DNA of 64,000 bases from Azadirachta indica (lineage: Eukaryota; Streptophyta; Magnoliopsida; Sapindales; Meliaceae): assembly GCA_022749755.1 (NCBI GenBank), contig CM040447.1, positions 3,804,545 through 3,868,544 of the forward strand. The letters run 5' to 3'. The first letter of the stretch is position 1. Every line of letters begins with the position of its first letter. The notes under the pieces are model-generated. The model did not search any database. It saw nothing but the letters and a program-made list of their open reading frames with translations, and was not told the DNA's origin. A program made the position numbers and the translations under genes. Shown one piece after another: positions 22,980-34,225 of this stretch.

Positions 22980-25900
22980 CTAAAGTTATGTTGTCTATAA
23001 CTTTTTAAGTAAAGTTACATAAAATAGATTTTTACAAGTAAAATTTTTATATAAACAGAATTTTTAACAAATTTTTATTGATTATTTGGTTGTTATAAAT
23101 AACTTATAATATAAATTGTATAATTTTTTTTATGGTTATATTATAAGAAAATGAGATAAATTTCTTAAAATAAAATTGTGTCATTTTAAATAATGTAACG
23201 TTTTAAGAAAAATTAAAAATTCATCTTTTTTTTTAGTTGAAGTAAAACTTTTTTAATTTCAAAAGTGCTTCTCTAATAACATCCGAATGACAAAAAAAAT
23301 TAAAACAAATTTAATATCAAAAGAATTTAACTAGTTATTAAGTTACACTAAACAAGCAATAAATTTTGTTTGAAAAGGCTTATACATAAAATGTCTCAAA
23401 ATAATATTAAAATGGAAGAATTCACATATTACATAAAATTAATATTCTTCAACAATCTGCTAACATAAAACAAAATAAAGAAAAAAAGAGACTAAAATAG
23501 AGTTCTTAGAGATGATGGATATCAATTTAATTGGCTTGAATTAATTTTCTTATTGGGCTTTGTTAAAAAGAATCTTTATGAAACTTTTTCTATTTTATTT
23601 CTTTTTTTTTTTTAAACAAATGTAAAGGTGAAATAATCAATTTACAGATATTCCTCAACAACCACTGATTAATATTGTTTACCATGACTATAGTTAAGTG
23701 AAAAACCTTCAAGATTAGGAATGGACAGGGTGTTCTATGTTATTAATTTATCTATTTGTATTATTAATTATAATATTTATTTATAAACCATTTGGAAACT
23801 TATTTTAATGATAATTAATTATACATGTAAATATAAATTTAAGTTAATTATTAGATATTTAAAACTATATATGGCAATAGGTTGAACATCAAATATCAGA
23901 GTTTTTCTCTCATATTTATACTTGAATCTCATCACAGTTCTCGTACCTTCTTCTATATTTAACGAAGAAATGTATTAAAATTTTTTGTACTTATTTATAT
24001 ACTCGTTTACTCATTTATTTATTTTTAAAATATCTAATTTATTTTTTAGGCAAAATTAATTTCAACACTTGTAAATTAAGATATACGTGTTTTTCATATT
24101 ATTACAGTTTAAAACATTAATCATTTTAATTTTAATAAATAAAATTAAAACATAAGAGAAAAGAGTTTAGATAAATAAAAAATATCAAAATATTAAATTC
24201 GTCTCGTACCCACTTTTAAGTATAGTTCCTTTCTTCATGTGTATCTACTTCATACTCATTAATCATCTGGTACCTTCTCTGATAAAGTAGGTATAATGAG
24301 CAAATATCTAAATTCATTGTACCAACCACATAATAAAGTGGTCAAACTTACCCACTAATTAATTTAATTATTATACTATTTCCTTTCTGTTGTCAAAATT
24401 AACTACAAAATTTACTGAAATAATTGAAATTAATTAGGAATAGTAATAATAAATGAATCCAACCTACTAATAGTTTAGGTAAAGCGTTAGACCTTCCCTC
24501 CCATGAAGCAACAAGTTTAAATTCTCATGATCCTATCCCATAAATTAGCAGTCAGTCTCACACTTCTCTCTTATGAGAGAACAATTTTAAGTTTTCATAA
24601 TCGAATTGTGATAGATTTTTTTTTAAATTAAAAGGTCAAAATTACTTAAATTGAACAGAAATTTTTACGAATAACATCAAATTTATAACAATCTTAATTC
24701 CTCAATAGATTTTCAATTTAAATATCTGTAAATTGTATACATTATTATATAATATTACAAAAGACAACATGTGAATTCTATATTTTTTTTTTCACTTTTT
24801 ATCATTATTTTTATACTATATGTAAAGAATGTGAGATTAAATTTTTTACCTGATTAAATTTTTTACCTTCCTTTCGTATAAATATAAGGAAAAAAATTCT
24901 AAATTATGATAAAAAAAAATTATGCCATGATCAAGATCATGATAAAATTACACAGCATTAATTCTTGAATGTTGGTCAAAAGAACACGTCATTTTCCCAT
25001 TACTTGGAAATAAATAGTTGACCACTTATATTACTAATTCTTTTGCTTTTATACAAATTATCAATGAAAGAAAGATTCTTCCAAGTAATGATAGATAACC
25101 TTTGATTGTCCAATGAGCTATCTTTCCTCCAACTTTGGGCAAAAAGTTGTGTAGGAATTTGATACTAATTCCAAAATTACATGATACAAATTCCACAATT
25201 AATGACTATCTTTGTATTTCATTAGTCAATACAAAATTAAAAGATCTCTATGTGGCAATGGATTCAATGAATGCAACCATTTAAGAAAAGTCATCCCACG
25301 ATAAAATGTTAAATCCAATTAACAATAATACTAAGAATACAAATTTTTCATACAAATTATAAAATATGCACATTAATATTAGTTAATAAAGATATAAAAT
25401 TAATATTATATATTATGTGACGTCACTTTGTGTAAAGAATAAATAATATGAATAATAAGATGATAACTAATATTTTATATTATATGATGTCAATTTGTAT
25501 TTCACAAATAATTTGTATAAAGAACTTATATTTCTAACATTACTCATATCCTCAAATGTAATTTTGTTAAGATGCGTATTAATTTTAATTAAGGTTTATA
25601 TACTCTTTTTGTACCATATATAGAAATTTTCTTTTAATAAAAAGAATTTTAAGCACATAATATTATGTAAATATGTTATTGCTTTGTGAAATAAATTAAA
25701 GAAAATGAATAATACTAAACTTTTTAAAATGTACGATAACTTTAATTTTAAGTACCGATAATGTAGAATTACATAATTAGTCACTTTATAAATTATAAAA
25801 TAAAAGTCACCTCATCACTTAAATAATTTTTCAATACCAGAATATTATTCATAAAGGAATTATACTAAAATAATAGCTTAATACATCATTATTCCAATTA

Positions 25901-26100
25901 ATATATATGAAAGAAGACTGGCTAGCAAACTAGCTAGGAAAGTTGACCAATAAACCGCAATATTAATTTATTTATTTATATTTTCAGAGGTAAATAATCA
26001 AGTCAAATGAAGAGAATTAGTATATAATATCCAAAGAGTGGCTAAAAATGAAACCACAAATGAATAATATGAAAGAATCCAAAAGCAAGGGAGGAGAAAG
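22980..26100. other. Gene-free AT-rich intergenic DNA
   Basis: No coding family recognised; the only longer open frame (25784-25596 reverse) is AT-driven. There are degenerate tRNA-like words near 24480-24610 (AAGTTTAAATTCTCATGATC and a diverged second copy about 80 bp on), suggesting old SINE debris, and a perfect TGACGTCA palindrome near 25420. Confidence 0.6.
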
Positions 26101-26147
26101 AAAGCATAAATTCTTCTCCTTTCATTAAGGATGGAGGAGAGTTATTA

Positions 26148-26440
26148 CACGTGAGAAAGCAAAATGAAAGTTGCCTTTTTAATTAATTTAATTAATTAAA
26201 ACATGAATTAATTAAAATAATTTCATTAATTAATTCATTAAAATGATGGCAAATTTTTACTTTTGGAATACTATATAAACATGAGTAGACCAAGCAAAGA
26301 AATTGCAGCATTTTAGTTCTATCAACAACTCATCTCTCTCTTTCTCTTTTGTTCTTGTAATAAAATCCTCTACTTCCCTCTTTGTATATATAATAGAATT
26401 TGAGGCAGAAGAGAGGACAAAAAAATAATGCAGGTATGTT
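26148..26440 (+). promoter_or_regulatory. Promoter-like region with short leader and splice donor
   Basis: A G-box CACGTG (26148-26153) lies about 120 bp before a TATA box TATATAAA (26272-26279). A C/T-rich leader follows (CATCTCTCTCTTTCTC near 26331), then ATG-CAG (26428-26433) directly followed by a consensus donor GTATGT. This is the arrangement of a plant gene start with a first coding exon of two codons, or of a spliced non-coding RNA. No downstream exon with recognisable coding content is seen before the AAP gene. It could be a non-coding transcript, a pri-miRNA, or a decayed gene. Confidence 0.4.
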
Positions 26441-26489
26441 TATATCAAACCCTAATTTTCTACTGTTATTATGAAACCCTAATTTTCCT

Positions 26490-26960
26490 TTTTTGGTTTT
26501 TTTTAATCTTTGGTTTTGAGTAGAAGACATAAGCATTGTCTTGGTTTTATCTAATCACTTCGTTAATTAGCATTAATTTATGTAGTTAAACATACTTGGA
26601 TTTTGTTCGTTAGTACAGTTAATTGGTTGTTAATTAATTAAGCGAATGATATATTTGCTAATTAAAGGTACACTTCAGTCTTCAGACACAACTGTTTAGT
26701 GGTTTAATTCGTGAATTCAAAAGAAAATAATAGTAAAATCATACGATAGAAGACAAAATAAGAGTAATTGGTGAATTTTATTATATTTTATTTTTTATGT
26801 TTTTGGTTTTTAAGTAGAAGACAAAAGCATGGTTTTTGTTTTATCTAATAACTTTGTTAATTAGGATTAATTTATTTCATTAAACATGCTTAGTTTTGTT
26901 AATTGCACTTAGATTTTGTTTGTTAGTGTAGTTAATTTGTTAATTTAATATATATATGTT
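26490..26960 (+). repeat. Local tandem duplication after the 26.4-kb splice donor
   Basis: About 26490-26643 and 26785-26950 are direct copies offset by about 294 bp. Both read GTAGAAGACA/AA, AGCATTG/GG, TTTATCTAAT, TTTGTTAATTAG-like, then AACATACTTGG/AACATGCTTAG and TTTGTTxGTTAGT. There is no coding potential in either copy. They lie in the putative first intron of the promoter-like unit. Confidence 0.7.
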
Positions 26961-28560
26961 TTTAGGTTATATTGATGCAGTAACTAATTAAAATATGTAG
27001 TTATAATCCCATAATTATTTGATGGGAATTTCTCATTATTATTAATTAATAAGTCTTAATTTATATTTGGGTTCATTTACATAAATTTTTTTTTGTATGT
27101 TTATTGACTTATATTCAGGGGTGAAATCAAAAGTAAAAAGTTGAGGGATTAAAATATTAAAATACAAAAAAAAATTAAAATTAACTACAATTTTAAAAAT
27201 TGTTCATAAATTAAGGGATAAATTACTAAATTGTTTAAAGAAGAGGAGGGGATAAGATATAAATAAATATATTTGTAGGTCTACAAAAGTCTAATAAATA
27301 ATAAATATTTTTTTCATAATTAAAATTTATCAATCACTTATTAATTACTAATTATGAGAAGCGGTTTTATTATGGATTAAAAAATTAGGACACCTTAATT
27401 TTATATATATTCTAAATTAATTATAATTTTTTTTAGAAAGTGTACAAAAATAATTATTTTTTCAGTATTAATCGGAAAAAGATCAAAACACCATGAAGAC
27501 TTATGCTAGAACAACAAAACTCTAAATAAAATGTTGGTATAAAAATTAGGATATTGTGCTAATAGTTCTAAATTTTTAAAGATTTTTACATAATAATTAA
27601 TAATAATAATAATAACAATTAATAAATAATAAATTAAATATTTCACTCTAATATTGTGTTATTTGTTATAACTTGTAATGATAATGTCATTTTTAATTCC
27701 TAATATTAGTTACTGTTTTTTATATAATTAATAAAATTTATATAAATTATTATTATCATTGTAAGTAACTACTATCTATTTTCCAATTAAAATAATTTTT
27801 ATTGGTTGAATTTAAAATATTTTAAGTAGGTCAACTTTTTCAATTATTGGAGTTGGGAGAGATTTTATCTATACATGGGGTAATGACATTTAGTCCCTAA
27901 ACTTTGTCAAATTAAAAAATGAGAATAATATTTTAACATCTTAACATTTTAGTCTAAAATACAATGTTAAAAACAGAGCATGATGGGCGGGCCGAGCCAG
28001 AAGTAACAGTTAAGATTAATAAAGTAATTACTAATATTATTATTTTGATAAAATTATATGTGTGTAGAACAGTCAACTAAGTGTAAGGATTGAAATTGAT
28101 ATTCACACGTTTGTAATGACAAAATTTCTATTATGATTAATGGAAAAATAAATAAATAAACAAGAAAGAAATAAGTGCTTTGGTGTGGTAGACTGCAAAA
28201 GCAGTTCAAGAGTTGCTTAGTGGGAAGCCGTTCAAGTGCACCCCTCTTTTGAACAAACTGGAGAGCCAATTAGTATGAATGGTAGACAGAAAGATGACCG
28301 ATTTCAGAAAGCACTTTCATTTCCCGTCCCTAAGTGCTTATGGGTTGTTTGAAAAAGTGCTTCCTCTTCCAAATATCTATTCTTCTTGTTAGTATTATTC
28401 GGTCTTCAACCCACACGCCTTTCTCTCCATCCCTCTATTTTATTCTTCGAAAATCTCCACACATGCCCCTTTCTCCTTTTTTATTATTATTTTTTATTGT
28501 TGTAAAAAAAAAAAAAAAAAAAAAAAAATCGGTCCCTTTAAATTCTTACTCTCATGGTTG
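26960..28560. other. Gene-free upstream region of the AAP gene
   Basis: No gene supported. It contains AT-rich sequence, a phrase common at plant transposon ends (TTTAGTCCCTAAACTTTG, near 27890) and an A-run at about 28504-28528 shortly before the AAP promoter. Open frames in 28054-28640 are untranslated leader or promoter sequence. Confidence 0.55.
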
Positions 28561-28570
28561 GCTTGTAGCC

Positions 28571-28578
28571 TATAAATA
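28571..28578 (+). promoter_or_regulatory. TATA box of the AAP gene
   Basis: TATAAATA, 121-128 bp upstream of the start codon at 28699, followed by a C/T-rich leader. The spacing predicts a transcription start near 28603. Confidence 0.7.
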
Positions 28579-28698
28579 CCATCTATTCCCTCCCTCTTTT
28601 CCTTCATATCTTCCCTCTTCGCCTCTGTGTGTTGGGTAGGATTACAAGTAAACTTTCAGTTTTGTGCTTCATTTTGCTGCATCTTCTGTGATTTTCAG

Positions 28699-30613
28699 AT
28701 GGGTGAGAACGCTGCCCACCACCAGGCCTTTGGCGTCTCCATTGATGTTCCTTCGCAGAACTCTTCCAAATGCTTCGACGATGACGGTCGTCTCAAAAGA
28801 ACTGGTACCCCCATTTCCCTACCTTCCTCTGTTTTTCTGCTTTCTTATTCTTCAACCTTTTAACTAACAGATTTCACCTTCTTTTCTTGCTTGGTATGTA
28901 CGAACGCAGGGACTATTTGGACTGCAAGTGCTCACATTATAACAGCAGTTATTGGCTCTGGGGTTCTGTCTTTGGCCTGGGCAATAGCTCAGCTTGGTTG
29001 GGTTGCTGGCCCTGCTGTTATGTTATTGTTCTCCTTAGTCACTTACTACACCTCTTCTCTGCTCACGGACTGCTACCGGACCGGTGACTCTGTTACCGGG
29101 AAACGAAACTATACTTACATGGACGCAGTTAGCTCCATTCTTGGTATACTCTCTTGCCAAAAACAATCTCAGCAGCTTTCAGATCAAACAGAACTTGTAC
29201 TAACAATCTCTGATATTATCTTCTCAGGTGGAGCTAAAGTGAAAGTATGTGGATGGCTTCAGCATTTGAATCTTTTCGGTGTTGCTGTTGGATACACCAT
29301 TGCAGCATCTATAAGCATGATGTGAGTGTCAAAACAATCATACAAGCTTCACCATTTTTGCCTTGAGTTGCAGGTTTTTGATGGTTGATTTGAATTTTTA
29401 TTTCATTTTGTAGGGCAATCAAGAGGTCTAATTGTTTCCATGAGAGTGGAGGAAAGAACCCATGTCATATGTCAAGCAATCCTTACATGATCATGTTTGG
29501 TATCACGGAAATATTTCTCTCTCAAATCCCCGATTTTGATCAGATTTGGTGGCTTTCCATTGTTGCTGCTGTTATGTCTTTTACTTACTCTGCTATTGGT
29601 CTTGCCCTTGGCATTGTCCAAGTTGTAGGTATGCAAAAAAGTGCTTTTACAATCAGCTGAATTGAAATAGCGTTTACTTTCTATGAATCATATGTAAAAC
29701 TGCTTTTGGCATTTTGTTTGATCAGCCAATGGAGCTTTTAAGGGAAGTCTAACTGGAATAAGCATCGGAACTGTAACTCAAACCCAAAAGATATGGAGAA
29801 GCTTTCAAGCCCTTGGTGATATAGCCTTTGCATACTCATACTCTGTCATCCTTATTGAAATACAGGTAAATTTAAAGAACAAAAATAAAATAAAAATTAT
29901 AAAAAACAACGATGAACACATTGAAAGTAACAATCTTATAAACTTATTGTTAACAGGACACAATCAAATCCCCCCCAGCAGAATCAAAGACAATGAAGAA
30001 AGCGGCAACAGTAAGCATTGCAGTAACAACTGCTTTCTACATGCTTTGTGGGTGTATGGGCTATGCAGCTTTTGGAGACTTTGCTCCTGGAAATCTCCTC
30101 ACTGGTTTTGGCTTCTACAACCCATTTTGGCTTCTTGACATTGCCAATGCTGCCATAGTAATCCACCTTGTGGGAGCATACCAAGTATTCTGTCAGCCCA
30201 TTTTCGCATTTGTTGAGAAAGAATTATCCAAACGATATCCTGATAGTTACTTCCTCTCCAAGGAATTCAAAATCCCCATTCCAGGCCTTCTTCACCCATA
30301 TAACCTCAACCTCTTCCGACTAGTTTGGAGAACTTGCTTTGTAATCTTAACCACCGTCATATCAATGCTACTTCCCTTCTTCAACGACGTAGTTGGGCTG
30401 CTCGGGGCACTAGGGTTTTGGCCTCTGACGGTGTTTTTTCCGGTGGAGATGTACATCAAGCAGAAGAAGATACCAAAGTGGAGCACAAGTTGGGTGTGTC
30501 TTCAAATGCTGAGTATGGCTTGCCTTGTACTGTCAATTTTGGCTGGTGCTGGTTCAGTGGCTGGTGTTGTACTTGATCTTGAGGTTTACAAGCCATTCAA
30601 GACAAGCTACTGA
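28699..30613 (+). CDS. AAP: Amino acid permease (AAP family, AAP2/3/4-like)
   Basis: Plasma-membrane proton-coupled amino acid transporter of the plant AAP group (AAAP/ATF superfamily). Six exons join in frame with GT-AG introns: 28699-28804, 28910-29143, 29228-29321, 29414-29628, 29726-29865, 29957-30613, giving 1446 nt or 481 residues, the normal AAP length (about 465-495). The N-terminus is cytosolic (FDDDGRLKRTGT, residues 26-37). The first membrane helix has the family signature IGSGVLSLAWA (50-60). Later hallmarks are GKRNYTYMDAV, AIKRSNCFH, LSQIPDFDQIWWLSI, FQALGDIAFAYSYS, MLCGCMGYAAFGD, GFGFYNPFWLLDIANAA, LPFFNDVVGLLGALGFWPL and the C-terminal YKPFKTSY. Several membrane helices are evident. 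The word SSILGG replaces the usual RSNLGG. The start is the first ATG after the TATA box and leader. Substrate preference cannot be read from sequence; paralogue number is uncertain. Confidence 0.95.
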
Positions 30614-30868
30614 AAATTGAAAGGCAAAACAGCTGAAAACTGAAAGCAAAAACAACTCAACACAACTAAGGATTGATTTCAATGAAGTGTGGTGGTGCTA
30701 ATTTGTAGTTTTCTGTTCGTTTCATTTTAATTTGTGCAACAGTTGTTTGTTTCTTTGCTTAAGAATCAAAGAGAGGAAATTAACAATTTGTAAATTATGA
30801 AAGTTGGTTATTACAATATATGAATCTCCATTTCTTCTCACTACAAACTCTTGATCAACATAGGTGTC

Positions 30869-30874
<6 letters not shown>

Positions 30875-30940
<66 letters not shown>
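30875..30940 (+). repeat. (CT)33 microsatellite
   Basis: An uninterrupted CT dinucleotide run about 260 bp beyond the AAP stop codon, probably just past or within its 3' untranslated region. The reverse open frame encoding RE repeats is an artefact of it. Confidence 0.95.
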
Positions 30941-30946
<6 letters not shown>

Positions 30947-33121
30947 AGACTTTACTGCTACAAAATGTTGCTCATAATAGAATTTTGTAGTTGTTTTTCC
31001 TTTAATTAATTTAAACCAAGATTGTTATTTTTTTTTTCATAATACACAATGTACAATCTATCGATTTTATATCATAAATTTGTTGGAAGTCAAAACTTAA
31101 AATATCTATAAATCTGATATCTGTCATTATCTGTCATAAAAATCTCTACTCAATTTATACAAAATCTACCCAACACAATCACGAAAACAAACTAAATTAA
31201 ATAAAAAATTTGTATATGAAACCGCTTTATTATAATAGTAAATAATTTATTATAACAAATTGAATTAAATAAATTTTTTTTATAAATTTTAAAATATTTT
31301 AAAGTTGTTGATTTGAAATTTGTGAAATTGTCTTTTTCAGTAATCAGTTGAGAATTAACTTTGTGGTTTAATATATTTTTTATTATTTAAAAACTCAAAG
31401 TATATTCCCTCATAAGTTATTTAATTCTATTACTATGAATTTTTTATTGTTTCAATCATTATACACTTGTTTTTAAAAGGCAAAATGCACTAGTTCCCCC
31501 TCAAGTTTGAGCTAATTACTCATCAATCCCTTAAAATTTAAAAAATATCTTGTTACGTCCTATTGTTAAATGAGTTAACGGAAAAATTATGCTTTTACCA
31601 TTTTAACCCTATATGACGCAACAAGAAAACAATAGATCCCACAAGTCAGTTGCAGATCCTACATTCTGAATGTGGATCCCACATTACAAATTGTGAGCCC
31701 TCAATAGTGTTTTTCATTTTTAAATTTTAACGTAAAATTAGATGATAATAATTAAATTAAACTGAGCTCCAAATAGTGCTTTTCATTTTTAAACTTTGAC
31801 ATAAAATTAGATAATAAAAAGTAAATAATAATCAAATTAAATTATCACTAGTGTGTCCAGCACTCCAGCTTAATGCCAATTGCTAGTGTTTTCAAATGTC
31901 TCATGAGAAATTGTTCGTTGGAAAGAAAGGATCCACACCTAGCAATGAATCAACCCAATTGCAATATCCAAAGACAAAAGTGAATGTCTAAGAACATTGC
32001 TTGAATTAAAATAATTTTATTCTGTTATCAAATCAAAAGCTAAGTATTGATACCGAAATTTGCGATTTCGATACCATATAAATAAAGATTTAATTTTTCT
32101 CTTTTTCTATCAGAAGAAAAGAAGAACAAACATTTTATTACAGATTTCAAAAAGTTCGTGAATTAATTTAAATGAAGAGAATAGAACATATATATAAACT
32201 CTAATTTCCTTATTTTAGTAACATTAAGAATTTTAATTGAATTTGAAGTGTATCTTGCAGAATCCTAACTTGTCTTAAATTAAAACTTTTAATTCTAGTT
32301 TTCCTCTTCTTATAAGGATTTCTTTCAAGTGACGGTCTTATTAGCTGATCAAACTCACTTGTGTGACGTTCGATCAAAATCCTTTCTAAACTGATCTGAA
32401 CAGGATGTACTAAAACTGCCTAAGCATCAGGCCAGTTAGCAAGAAGCCCATTTGCTCCATGTGCCCAAGGCCGCCCACCAAAATGATTTCCCTAAGTTTG
32501 CCACATCAGCTGGATTTTTCTAATCAGACATGGTCTGACCAGGATCCCTCTTCAGTCAAACTGAATAAATATATGGGCTTACTAGCGCGCAGCCCATTAA
32601 CCTCTCAAGCGCTAAGCCATTCTCCTAAACACTAAGAATTAGAGATATATTTGAATCAAAATTTTAGATACATCCAAAGAAATAAACATAAAATGGTAAA
32701 AGAAAATCAATAAATTGATTAACATCCCTCATAAAATCTGGATACATTCAAAATAGATACACACAAAGTGATAAAACAAAAAATCAATAAATTGATTAAT
32801 TAACATAAATCTTAGCATTCAACTCAATAACTTAACCATGAATCACCGTATCAATAAACAATTTTCTCAATTAGCAAATTAAAGAATCAAAAGATCAAAA
32901 CTTCAACCAAATCAAATTTAATCTCACGTAATCAAAATTATCCCAAATCTAGCAAAAATAAGATTTGGTTAAATTAAGCCAAATCTACCCACAATCACCA
33001 AAATCCTTAGCATCCACAACTTGAATAAACCTAATTAATTGCCTCATTGTATACTTAAAAATATCATCTTAGGCTATTACTTATTGAGAATCTCATCACG
33101 TTATCACTTTAAACCCAAACT

Positions 33122-33355
33122 TCACATCACCTCGATTTGAAACGCACCATTTTCAAACACAAGCAATTCCTCTTCATCCGTTCTCCCCATTACATCCGTC
33201 AAATTTTCCTCTTCTTTTGACATCTTTATCTTCTTCTGATTCATCTTCACTTTCTCTCCATCACAAATTGAAGTCCTTAATTTTTCGCTACAATAACACT
33301 GAAACCACCTACCTTCGCCGCTAATAGTGGCAGCAACAGTGGCTGAGGATGGCAA
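33122..33355 (-). other. Unassigned open frame inside the older TIR element
   Basis: 77 residues, reverse strand, hydrophilic and charged (KMNQKKIKMSKEEE, then TDEEELLVFENGAFQIE). The reading frame stays open upstream to about 33400. I recognise no family. It lies next to the left end of the nested MULE and could be a captured host fragment or chance. Confidence 0.2.
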
Positions 33356-33461
33356 TCTTCTTCGTCATCCTTTGGCAATTGGTGATTGTCCTTCAACAAC
33401 TGGTGAACTTTGGATTTTAAGAGAAAGAATAAGAAAGAGGATAAGATGAAAAAGAAAAAGG

Positions 33462-33470
33462 ATAAGAAAA
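33462..33470. repeat. 9-bp target-site duplication of MULE 2, left
   Basis: ATAAGAAAA, 8/9 with ATAAGAAAC at 42133-42141. The flanks are purine-rich and ATAAGATGAAAAAGAAA also occurs on both sides, so chance similarity is somewhat more likely than usual. Confidence 0.7.
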
Positions 33471-33600
33471 GGGAAATAATCGAAAATACCTATATTTCAC
33501 CCAAAAATTCAAAAATGCCTACCCTCGCTAAATTTCATTCAATTTTCTCAAATTTTACATATTAGGATGAAAACCCCTTTATGCCTAACACAACTATTAA
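33471..33600 (+). repeat. Left TIR of MULE 2
   Basis: Matches the reverse complement of about 42000-42132 with small gaps. Confidence 0.85.
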
Positions 33601-33977
33601 AACTATGTTTGTTTTCCTCCTCTTCTCTTCTATTTTTTTCTTATCCAAATTGAACATCACCAACCTTAAACCGATTCCATACAATTACTACATTTTGAAA
33701 GATTTCATACAATAACCAAACTTTGAAAGATTATCAAAGACAAATTACAAAAGTTAGTGTTGTACATATTTGAGTTATTTTAACATAGTTAACAAAACAA
33801 AAAAAATGGTTTTATACATAGGAGATGCATTAAAGTGGTTAGGGTAAATGCTTGAAGTTGTTAAATAAGGTGTAGTTGTCATGTAGAAAGTGTTGTTGGT
33901 GTGAGAAAATTAAGTCTGGAGATGTTAAAGACGGATCTTGGGGGAAAATGTGGTTGCTACAACTAATCTGCAGCTTC

Positions 33978-34125
33978 AAGTAAGGTGAAATTTTTTACCT
34001 TACTTAAAACTATAGTCAAGTAAGATGAGAAACTTTACCTTACTCCAAACTACCTTTAAGTAAGGTAAATTTTTTCACCTTACTCGAATGTAGTTTCAAG
34101 TAAGGGGACAATTCTAACCTTACTA
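33978..34125. repeat. Left subterminal palindromic modules of MULE 2
   Basis: Modules such as AAGTAAGGT...ACCTTACTT (33978-34005) recur about four times up to 34125, each able to fold back over about 28 bp. Hairpin modules of different sequence but the same style lie inside the right end (41184-41690). Confidence 0.75.
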
Positions 34126-34225
34126 TTAAACGGTTTGATATTTGTTGTAATAAATTTAGTAACTATGTTTGTTTTATATATGTAGTTGAAAATTTTAAAT
34201 TTTTTTTTCCATTTTGGTGCAGTTA

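Noticed and set aside
28334..28863. Overlapping forward open frames before and across AAP exon 1
   Set aside because: They run through the promoter, leader and first intron; the splice model explains the region.
30722..30943. Reverse frame of Arg-Glu repeats
   Set aside because: Artefact of the (CT)33 microsatellite.
32040..32640. Possible reverse-strand LTR followed by a TGGTATC primer-binding-like word
   Set aside because: The adjacent sequence lacks a CA end and no TG start or target duplication was found.
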